Part shown: one piece after another, positions 1-8,337 of the stretch
How the letters are laid out: every line of letters begins with the position of its first letter
Numbering within the stretch: position 1 is the first letter of the stretch
Source: Hirudo medicinalis
Taxonomy: Eukaryota > Annelida > Clitellata > Hirudinida > Hirudinidae
Direction: 5' to 3'
Length of the DNA: 23,163 nucleotides
Assembly (NCBI GenBank): GCA_011800805.1
Contig: MPNW01000300.1
Location: 201,183 to 224,345 of the forward strand
Program-made: the position numbers and the translations under genes
The notes under the pieces: generated by a model
The model's database searches: none
Seen by the model: the letters and a program-made list of their open reading frames with translations, nothing else
What the model was told of the DNA's origin: nothing

Positions 1-84
<84 letters not shown>
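1..84. repeat. (ATT)n microsatellite at the left edge
   Basis: The first 84 bases are an almost pure run of ATT with one GTT interruption near the end. The window's right edge is a long (AAT)n run, the reverse complement of this motif. Confidence 0.97.
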
Positions 85-1348
85 GTTATTTGAATTTTTA
101 TTTTAGTTCATTACTAAACTGATCTGAATGAATATTCAAAAATGGATGAATGTCGAATGTAAGCAAATGCATGGAAAACAATAACATGAGGCAACAAATG
201 GCAACCTCTTTCATCTGCCAACAAAAATATCACCATATCGACATCTCAACAGATCAATCAATAACCGGGCAACAACCTTTAACCCTCGACCTATGGTGGT
301 CATTAAAATCTACTCCATGGTCACGCCCCTCACTCGACCCTCATCCTGTCCTGGTATTTTTGGGAGCGTTCACCGAGGCATGGAAATGTTAAAAGCTCGT
401 GTCTCAAAGCATTGTGTTGATGAGAGCTATTTTCTAAAGCTTCGCACAGAGGGCGCTAACAACACTCCATCTAACTCTCGATATTCGTTAGTCTCTCCCT
501 CTTGTCGCCAGGAAATGGGATGATTATCATGACGACGACGACAATGATAATAATTATTATTAATATAATTATCACGTTGTTATATTATATTATTATAATT
601 ATATTATTTTATTTTATTTATTATTTATTTAATTATTTAAGTTGTAATATCTTAATAATATTATTATATAATTTAATCAACAATCAATTATAATTTCAAT
701 ATAATAATAATAATATTGTATAATATATAATAATAATATAACTATTACAAATATTAATAATAACTAATTAATAACAATATATTAATAATTACCTAATTAA
801 TTAATATTATTAATAATAATATAATGAATATTATTATAAATATATTCGTATATTTTATTCGTTATATACATATATAAGGTTATATATATATATATATAAC
901 ATAACAACAGTTATGATGGTGATATTGAAAAGTAGAGGGAGTTATAAATAATAAATTATAAATAAATAAAGTCACATTTTATTTTCTTGCTTTTCCGATA
1001 AGTTTGAGGTTTGTAAGAAAACTGACACAATTCAATCGCAAAAACTACTTGAAAGTAAAATTTAATTGTCTTTAAAATTATAAATATGAAGATTTATTAT
1101 TAAAATAATTAAAATTAAAATAATAAAACTTCATATTTATTATTTATTATTAAAAATTTATTATTAAAATAATAAAACTTCATATTTATTATTAAAATAA
1201 TAAATCTTCATATTTCAATACTTCAATAATAAATCTTCATATTTATTATTTTAAATCCATTTTCTCAAGTATCGAAAAGCCTTTGGCTGATTTTTATTTG
1301 TAAAGCAGTTTTCTGAACAACACAGCAGTCCAACAGACTGTTCGGTTT
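85..1348. other. AT-rich non-genic stretch
   Basis: No exon or domain is recognisable. Bases about 85-520 are of mixed composition with only short ORFs. From about 530 to 900 the sequence is nearly pure A/T with TAA/ATT and TA runs (TATATATATA near 885-896). Bases 1075-1250 hold imperfect direct repeats built around the phrase AATAAAACTTCATATTTATTATT. This is the 3' flank of WSC gene A on the minus strand. Confidence 0.7.
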
Positions 1349-1512
1349 GATATTACTAAAAATATTACTAAAAATATTACTAAAAAATATTACTAAAGAT
1401 ATTACTAAAGATATTACTAAAAAAATATTACTAAAGATATTACTAAAGATATTACTAAAAAATATTACTAAAGGTATTACTAAAAATATTACTAAAGATA
1501 TTACTAAAAATA
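1349..1512. repeat. minisatellite, unit about 12-14 bp (ATATTACTAAAA)
   Basis: About 13 tandem copies of a 12-14 bp unit reading ATATTACTAAA followed by A or G runs. The varying A-run length shifts the frame between units. The repeat opens ORFs on both strands (Lys/Ile/Thr-rich on plus, Ile/Phe/Ser-rich on minus) that are repeat artefacts. It lies 3' of WSC gene A. Confidence 0.95.
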
Positions 1513-1764
1513 CAGGAGGCACGAATCAATCAGTCGATTGATCGAGTACAATCACAGAGTTAACTCGACCAAGAATGAAGATTTTTAGAAAGATTTTCAG
1601 CAAAAAATTATAAATTTTTTTTGTCAAAGTCATTTCTTGAAGATCTTCTTCCGCAAATACTTTCGCACGACTCGTCTTTTCTTCGCCATTCGATGTATAA
1701 AATAGCTTTTCAGAAATATCGAAAAATATATTTCATTACTGCAATACAAAGTTTACCAACAAAG

Positions 1765-4700
1765 CTATCTGTCCAACCTGGGTGTTAGTTTGTAGCGCAG
1801 AGATAGAACCAAGCTGACAATAATCACGCATACGAAGACCAAGAAGATCATGTATTCATAAACCTTCCTATATATTTCCACGACTATTCCTCCTGCAAAA
1901 GTTCCCATTAAAATGATATTCGACAAAGAGGGAATGGCATTTCAACAGGCTAATGTAAAGTAAATGTAATGCAATGTAATGTAAAGTGCAAATTTAATGT
2001 AAAGAACAAATGTATTGTAGTGTAAAGAGCAAATGTATTGTAGTGTAAAGAGCAAATGTATTGTAGTGTAAAGAGCAAATGTAATGTAAAGAGCAAATGT
2101 AATGTAATGTAAAGAGCAAATGTAATGTAACGTAAAGAGCAAATGTAATGTAACGTAAAGAGCAAATGTAATGTAATGTAAAGAGCAAATGTAATGTAAC
2201 GTAAAGAGCAAATGTAATGTAACGTAAAGAGCAAATGTAACGTAATGTAAAGAGCAAATGTAATGTAATGTAAAGAGCAATGTTCGAAGAGAGTTCGACA
2301 AAGATACATTAGCGTGAAAACGGTCTCTAGATTGTGACCTTCGCAGTATCCATTGGGCAGTCTTTTGAACCCAGGTTTGCATTCACAAGCATATGATCCG
2401 TTCAGATTTACGCAGATCGACGTGAACAAATCGCAAGGCTTGAAAAAACATTCATCGAAATCTACATGGAAAACTTTAAATTAACTCAATGGCATGGTCG
2501 TGGTCAGAGTCAGAGTTCAACAACTCGAACAGTGTGACCTCAAACAGCTTCAGAGTGTTCAATAACATGCAGGCTCAATTGTTTTGTAAACAAACAATAG
2601 CACAACAAAACAGTAAACAAGAACTCATGTTTACGACCTCGTTCAATGCAGTGGTCGCCAAAGAAGCCAGGTTTGCAATCATTCTTACAAGCTCCGTATA
2701 TGTCGTGTAAGTCAGAACATCGGAATAAATCCGAGCACATGATGTAGTTGTAAAATTCCGTGTGGATGTAACAACCTGCATGGAAACTTGTCGATTTGGC
2801 ACGGGATTTATTAAAGTTTACTAAAACAGTAAATTGATGCTTGATAGTTGATACTTGATGATTGATACTTGATACTTGATGATTGATACTTGATACTTGA
2901 TGATTGATACTTGATACTTGATGATTGATACTCGATACTTGATGATTGATAACTGATACTTGATGATTGATAACTGATACTTGATGATTGATAACTGATA
3001 CTTGATGATTGATAATTGATACTTGATGATTGATACTTGATACTTGATGATTGATAATTGATACTTGATGATTGATAACTGATACTCNTGATGATTGATA
3101 ACTGATACTTGATGATTGATAACTGATACTTGATGATTGATAATTGATACTTGATGATTGATACTTGATACTTGATGATTGATAATTGATACTTGATGAT
3201 TGATAACTGATACTCGATGATTGATAATTGATACTTGATGATTGATACTCGATACTTGATGATTGATAATTGATAATTGATACTTGATGATTGATACTTG
3301 ATACTTGATGATTGATACTTGATACTTGATGATTGATACTCGATACTTGATGATTGATAATTGATACTTGATGATTGATAATTGATACTTGATGATTGAT
3401 ACTTGATACTTGATGATTGATAATTGATACTTGATGATTGATAATCGATACTTGATAATTGATAACTGATACTTGAGTACACGGAAGCGTAATCCTCCCC
3501 ACACAACTCTTGTGGATCTCCAGTACAACTACCGTTACATTCCGAAGTATCTGCAATGGAAAACTTGTCGATATTCTCTCCGCACAAGCAGAGGTCTTCG
3601 CTGCTCGAACGATTTAGTTTCTGCAATTTAATATTTTTATAATTTTATTTCATCAATCCCTTGCCAAAAGCTTATCAAAATGATTAACTTGCCTCGAAGA
3701 GTACGAAGAAAGATTTCGAACAGTTGCTAAAACATTTGATCAAAGTCATGTCCGTCGCTGCAATACCTCTATCTGTATAATTATTGACGCTGCTCGTACA
3801 TCCTCGATAAATTGGCAGGGGAACTTTCACTGTATCGAAAAGTAAGATGTAACATCAAAGCGTCACTCAGCTGTGACTTCCACTGTCACAACAAAAACTC
3901 ATTCGACCATAACGTCTTTTTCATGATTTGTGGTACGAATTCTCATGACTTAGCCTCACCATTTCGAGGTCGACTTACTCAGGTAAAAAGAGAAACTATA
4001 TGGTCCTCCGCAAGCTTTAAAGCTGTCGTTGCACTTAATATTACAACTTGTCGAATCGCTTTCCAAATGTGCAGACAAATCGAAGGCACAGCGCAATGTG
4101 TGTTGGCCTGTCAAAAATAATTGCAAGCAATTGGTTAGGGTTAGGGTTAGGGTTAGGGTTGTTATCAACCAAGCAATGGTTGTTATCACTCATCACAACA
4201 AACAAATTCTCCAAGCAGAAAAGACAAAGACTTCAGGTCGAAAACAAAACAATGAAAGTTGTCGCAAAGCTTTGTAAATACAAAAACAGAACTCAGTTAC
4301 AATCGTAAATCATGTTAACCTTTATAGCAGCTATTGCGTAACCTCGAGTGAGGCAATTTTGTTGGCACTTTGACCAGCTGATGTCGCCTATTTGGTGGGC
4401 ACTACCAAAGCAACCGATGTGTATTAGAACTTTTTCGTCGGGTATTCCCAGACCTGAAAATACAAAATCACACTTTGTAAACTACTCGAAAGGATTTTAT
4501 ATCTTGACGAGAACAAGCAGACGAGCAGAAGAAATGAATACCGAGCGTATGAACTTCGATCTCGGCAATGTGGAGACCCTCATCTTGGAAGGATTCAATT
4601 TGAACTTTTGAGTACAATTTCTTGGACATGGCACAATTCACCCTCATGCCGTCAGCACTTTCTGAAGTGCTTGCGTAACCAGAATACTGCGAACATAAGT

Positions 4701-5126
4701 CTTTGAATGGCTCTTCAATTCTATAAACAAGAAAAAAGTCTAATTGGCCCCGTTCATTTCCTGAAAAAAAAATGTTTGAAATTATTCGGCGCTACTTAAA
4801 TCCTTTGTTTATTTCAAATAAGCCGTATTGGAATGCTACTCTCTTTTTGATCATACACCATGAGGTCCTACTCGATTAACGATTTAGGACGTATTACGTA
4901 ATATGCAAAATAAAATCATTTTATAAGTTATCCCTACCCTCTCCTCCGAAAACTATGACGTAATGTATGTCGTATCTTGCACTCAAATCAACTTCAACGT
5001 AGGATTTAGCAAGGCACTTTTCTATCATATCCACGACAGTTTGTTTGTCTCCGTCAAACAGCTTTTCTGACACCGGTGTCCCATCACAGTATTTGCCTGT
5101 TTTGTTAAAGGCAACGTTGACCGCAT
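1765..5126 (-). CDS. WSC gene A: F5/8C-WSC-WSC-EGF membrane protein, 5'-partial, possibly decaying
   Basis: Exons in coding order: 5126-4938 and 4760-4542 (fucolectin-like F5/8C domain; NVAFNK, YVEVDL and AEIEVH motifs), 4453-4320 and 4107-3979 (first WSC domain, IHIGCF), 3830-3693 and 3620-3473 (second WSC domain, CSGDP-like CTGDPQELCG), 2775-2638 (Cys-rich, GFFGDHC), 2461-2339 (EGF-like; starts FDEC, ends GYCEG) and 1892-1765 (transmembrane segment IFLVFVCVIIVSLVLSL, then the short tail RYKLTPRLDR and TAG). Junction phases agree except at two exons. Exon 4107-3979 is one base short if joined at donor AAG|GTTAAC. Exon 3830-3693 is one base too long and puts TAG in frame at 3769-3771. The intron at 3621-3692 has a GC donor. 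The signal-peptide exon was not found. By family, WSC and fucolectin-like domains bind carbohydrate, so a type I surface receptor or adhesion protein is inferred. The lesions could be pseudogenisation, assembly indels or unrecognised splicing. Confidence 0.8.
1951..2280. repeat. minisatellite in the last intron of WSC gene A
   Basis: Tandem units of 18 or 23 bp, for example AATGTAATGTAAAGAGCA and AATGTAACGTAATGTAAAGAGCA-type variants, about 15 copies. It lies wholly within the intron (1893-2338) between the EGF exon and the transmembrane exon. It produces three overlapping Leu/Phe/Tyr/Cys-rich minus-strand ORFs that are artefacts. Confidence 0.95.
2838..3472. repeat. 21-bp minisatellite abutting a 5' splice site of WSC gene A
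   Basis: About 30 imperfect units of 21 bp (GATGATTGATAMYTGATACTT-type on plus) fill almost all of the intron 2776-3472. On the minus strand each unit reads TCAAGTATCA-like, which matches the exon/intron junction TCAA|GTATCA of exon 3620-3473. Unit length is a multiple of three, so all three minus frames stay open across it. The window's only ambiguous base (n, 3088) lies inside, a sign of assembly difficulty. The same intron of gene B (8847-8906) is 60 bp and has no repeat. Confidence 0.97.
4133..4160 (+). repeat. interstitial telomere-type repeat (TTAGGG)n
   Basis: Four exact TTAGGG hexamers in a row with partial flanking units, inside the gene A intron between exons 4107-3979 and 4453-4320. 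TTAGGG is the usual animal telomere unit. Confidence 0.95.
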
Positions 5127-5735
5127 CTGAAAATTAATTAAATCAAGTCCGTCATGAGTTTGTAAGTCTGCCTTTTTCAAAATAACAAACACAGGACCGA
5201 CAATCAAACACCGAATAACACAAAAAAAAAGTTTAATAATTCTGCACTTGCAATCAGTTTACGATTAATTATTTTGAAATAACCTATTTTCTCGATATTC
5301 GAAAATAATTACTTATTTTTCGGAGGAATAAAAGACAAATAATTTTGCAAAAACACCTCCCTGGCATCATGTTGCACTTAATGAAGAGGTCGATAAGTTA
5401 TAACAATTAATTCACAATCTCGTGAATTATGATCCCCAATCTCGCGAATTATGATTCACAATCTCGTGAATTATGATCCCCAATCTCATGAATTATGATT
5501 CACAATCTCGTGAATTATGATCCCCAATCTCATGAATTATGATTCACAATCTCATGAATGTTTGACATTCGATTATCGAAGATACATATTTGTATTCGTA
5601 GTCACACGTATTTGTTTACAATTCATAATGACGTTCAAGGGCTGGTTAGGACTTCAGTTTTTATGAACGCCGAACACAAGTGACCTACTTATTGCAGACG
5701 TGATATTATTATTTTAAACAGTTTAATATTGTCAC
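5127..5735. other. 5' side of WSC gene A; 23-bp minisatellite inside
   Basis: No signal-peptide exon for gene A could be recognised. The minus-strand sequence just upstream of exon 5126-4938 ends in the clear acceptor TTTTCAG. Bases 5410-5560 are about 6.5 copies of a 23-bp unit (CAATCTCGTGAATTATGATCCCC), alternating between a CCCC and a TTCA variant to give a 46-bp higher-order period. Confidence 0.75.
5410..5560. repeat. 23-bp minisatellite with alternating unit types
   Basis: The unit core CAATCTCGTGAATTATGAT recurs every 23 bp. Its trailing bases alternate between CCC-type and TCA-type, so units pair into 46-bp dimers. Variants CGTGA, CGCGA and CATGA occur in the core. Confidence 0.93.
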
Positions 5736-5742
5736 GCACACA

Positions 5743-5785
<43 letters not shown>

Positions 5786-5804
5786 ACACACAGACACACA
5801 CACG
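5736..5804. repeat. (CA)n microsatellite
   Basis: Long CA run with a few GA interruptions. A minus-strand Val/Cys-rich ORF over it is an artefact. Confidence 0.97.
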
Positions 5805-6020
5805 TGCAATGGAAATTTTTGTGTGAAATTATTGTGTTTTTTTTTACCAATCATATTGTGCTGCAATGAAAACATTTTGAAAAGTTCTCTCAATGTCCAC
5901 ATTTTATCAATTAATCTATTTATATATTTATTAACAATTTTATAAATCAATCTATTTATATATTTATTAATCATTTTATCAATTAATTTACAAAATAATA
6001 ATAACAGGACATCAAACACC

Positions 6021-6356
6021 TCAATCGAAAATCACCAAAAGTCTTTCTTGCTCTTTCTTTCTGGGTTGCAGTACCGATATTCTTTGACTAATAAGAGGAG
6101 AAACTTGTTTTTTGTCTTCATTGTTGACGTGCAGTTTGTTGTATTCACCAGATGTAAGACCACAGTGCCATGTCTTTATCAAGGACGTGTGATGGCAGTC
6201 CAGTCCAGCCCAGAAAGGCTGAATAATCTGCCTGCAAGTGCCCCCTGTTACAAGGTCATCCAAGTTTCTTGTAAAGAACTAATATTGGGTCAATAGTTAT
6301 TCTTTTCAATGGATGTTCACCTCCTTGCCTCTGTAGGTCACTAACCATAACTACTT
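6021..6356 (-). other. possible continuation of a mobile-element relic
   Basis: A minus-strand open stretch (6263-6021, about 80 codons) lies directly beyond the degraded element at 6357-6840 and on the same strand. It holds NNEDKKQVSPLISQRI, which may correspond to an E-D-Q-K-Q type motif I recall from C-terminal parts of the same protein family. There are stops between it and the neighbouring segment, so if related it is broken. It could also be chance. Confidence 0.3.
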
Positions 6357-6840
6357 TGTAGCGGCTGAAGTGCCGTCATCAAAGAGAGCAAGTGCTATGA
6401 GTTCTTCTGACAGATACTAATACGTAAGTCCAAGAAATTCCTTCGTTGAAATCTCTGCCAACATCTTTTTTGAGCTTTAAACTTGTCCATTTCATGGATG
6501 AACTCCAGATCAGTGCGAACCCTCTAGTGCTGATGATGCACGAAACCAAGCTTTAACATGCCACGAAACTAAATGTGCAAATGTTTGCAATTCTTTTATG
6601 TCATCCTGAACTGTTCTCTGAACATCGAATCTCCAATGAATGAATAGATTTTGTCGTCCACATGGCTCGATGAAGTCTGGCTGGAGCTTTGAATGAAATA
6701 CCTTTTGGCAGTGTGCCACCTGAGAGTGTGTCTGTCAGCTCCAACAATTCTCTGAAGTCATCACGAAGTTGGAATTCATGCCGATGTTTGAAAATTAGTC
6801 TTATTGATGAATTAGTAGCTTTTAAATTTGTACAGCACTT
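6357..6840 (-). pseudogene. frameshifted relic of a repeat-associated (mobile-element-like) protein
   Basis: Read 6840 to 6357 on minus, protein-like sequence runs through at least three frames. The first segment has FQLRDDFRELLELTDTLSGG, then FKAPARLHRAMW. The second has FAHLVSWHVKAWFRAS and the last YLSEELIALALFDDG. Spacing and the Arg-Ala-x-Trp block resemble an uncharacterised, high-copy protein family I recall from many invertebrate genomes, probably transposon-borne. I cannot name the family. In-frame stops and frameshifts show it is dead. It lies between WSC genes A and B on the same strand and is not part of either. Confidence 0.6.
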
Positions 6841-7412
6841 AATTTATTGCGGTCTGCACGGTGATTTTCATTTTATTTTCATTCCAGTCGTCATCGATAA
6901 ATTTTAAGAGAGTTTAACCAGAAATTTAAACGATAATATATGTTCAACAGTGTCAGGTTAAAAATGGAAACCAGAATTAGCGTAATAGTGCATTGTGTTA
7001 CATCAGGCATTAACCAAGCAATAAGTCCAAAACCATCACTGTGTTTGTCCTGCAGCTAAATAGTTTAATAACAACAATTTTTAATCACAACAAGTAATTG
7101 GAGAATATTCTAGGCATAATTTTATGAAAACATTTATTCTGGTAGCAACCCCTAGTCAGGTGTAATCAGTTTCAAGTGAGATTTTCAATGAATTTGTTAT
7201 TTACATATGTGAAAGGATTAAGAATGTGCCCCAATGAAAAATCACGCTTTCAAAAATAAGGGACCACCCCCAATACACACACACACACACACACGCACAC
7301 ACACACACACACGCACGCAGACAGAATCAGTAACAATCTTTTTTCCTTTCAGACCATTTATTAAGTCAAAAGTAGCAGAAAAGAAATAATGCACTTTAAA
7401 TGACGAAGAAAT
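6841..7412. other. intergenic stretch between the relic and WSC gene B
   Basis: No coding exon was recognised. It is moderately AT-rich and contains a (CA)n run at 7274-7319 with CG interruptions. It lies on the 3' side of WSC gene B. Confidence 0.6.
7274..7319. repeat. (CA)n microsatellite
   Basis: CA run broken by GC interruptions (ACACGCACAC). Confidence 0.95.
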
Positions 7413-7555
7413 AACTCAATATTGTTTTATTGTAATTAAAATTAAATTATTATTTAATAATTCAATATTGTTTTATTGTAATTAAAATTAAATTATTATT
7501 TAATAATTCAATATTGTTTTATTGTAATTAAAATTAAATTATTATTTAATAATTC
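7413..7555. repeat. 46-bp tandem triplication in the 3' flank of WSC gene B
   Basis: Three almost identical 46-bp copies starting TCAATATTGTTTTATTGTAA at about 7415, 7461 and 7507. On the minus strand each copy carries CAATAAAA, so the block supplies three AATAAA hexamers downstream of the gene B stop codon (7625). Confidence 0.95.
7426..7523 (-). terminator. three tandem AATAAA poly(A) signals for WSC gene B
   Basis: AATAAA on minus at 7523-7518, 7477-7472 and 7431-7426, exactly 46 bp apart, about 100-200 bases after the stop codon of gene B. The hexamer is the standard animal poly(A) signal. Whether all three are used is unknown. Confidence 0.6.
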
Positions 7556-7624
7556 AATTGTTGTTTGTTGATAATTCTTACAAAAACCAAGAAAACATTT
7601 AAAACGGTGTCAGAAGTTACAATT

Positions 7625-8193
7625 TTATGGAAGTTCCAAGCAGTGTTTATTAAAATTTGAAGATGTCTTCAGCATGCCTTTGGACACATTTTCAACAGTG
7701 AGTTCACTTTCAACAGTTGTTACGTTATCAAATGTCTTCCTTCGATGTTCTTGAACGAACGAATCTTCTTCCTTCACGAGTTTCTTTGCTGAAATATGGA
7801 ACAGGGATGCTTTTAGTGAATGGTTTTCAATTAAAACAACAACAACAACTAACCAAAAGAATGCACCAAGAGTCAGTGCTAGCGACAAGGGAATAGCAAC
7901 ATAAAACACCATTTTTATGTAATAGAGGTGCAGGTCAATCTCAATGAGGAATGTTTTGCCAGCTGTGAATATTGTTAAACGTGTAAAATCGATTATTACA
8001 TTGCTTATTGTAGTTGTGCTCTTGTTGTCAATAAATAAACATATAATTCATAGATTTAATAACTTTTGACATTCGACCTCGAATGATTCTAGTTTTATTA
8101 AATGCTATTTCTGATTTGAATGCGATTGAGTTAACGAAATGACATTAAGAATATTACACATTACAATGGTGATGATTATGACGATGATGATGG

Positions 8194-8227
<34 letters not shown>

Positions 8228-8284
8228 GGTGATGATGATGATGATGATGACGACGACGATGGTGATGATAACAATAACAATAGC

Positions 8285-8337
<53 letters not shown>

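Noticed and set aside
1942..2429. Leu/His/Tyr-rich minus-strand ORFs up to 159 codons
   Set aside because: They are read-through of an intronic minisatellite. Only the EGF exon (2461-2339) inside one of them is real.
2540..3626. Three long minus-strand ORFs (235-338 codons) rich in S, I, Y, Q, H
   Set aside because: They exist because the 21-bp minisatellite is a multiple of three without stops. Parts overlap true exons (3620-3473, 2775-2638), but those exons are in different frames across the array, so no single ORF is the gene.
5410..5560. CRISPR-like regular repeat array
   Set aside because: Units are contiguous with no unique spacers, and the DNA is animal nuclear sequence. It is a minisatellite. 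The same applies to the other tandem arrays.
6048..6296. Plus-strand ORF of 82 codons
   Set aside because: It is antisense to the more protein-like minus-strand stretch in the same place and has no recognisable features.
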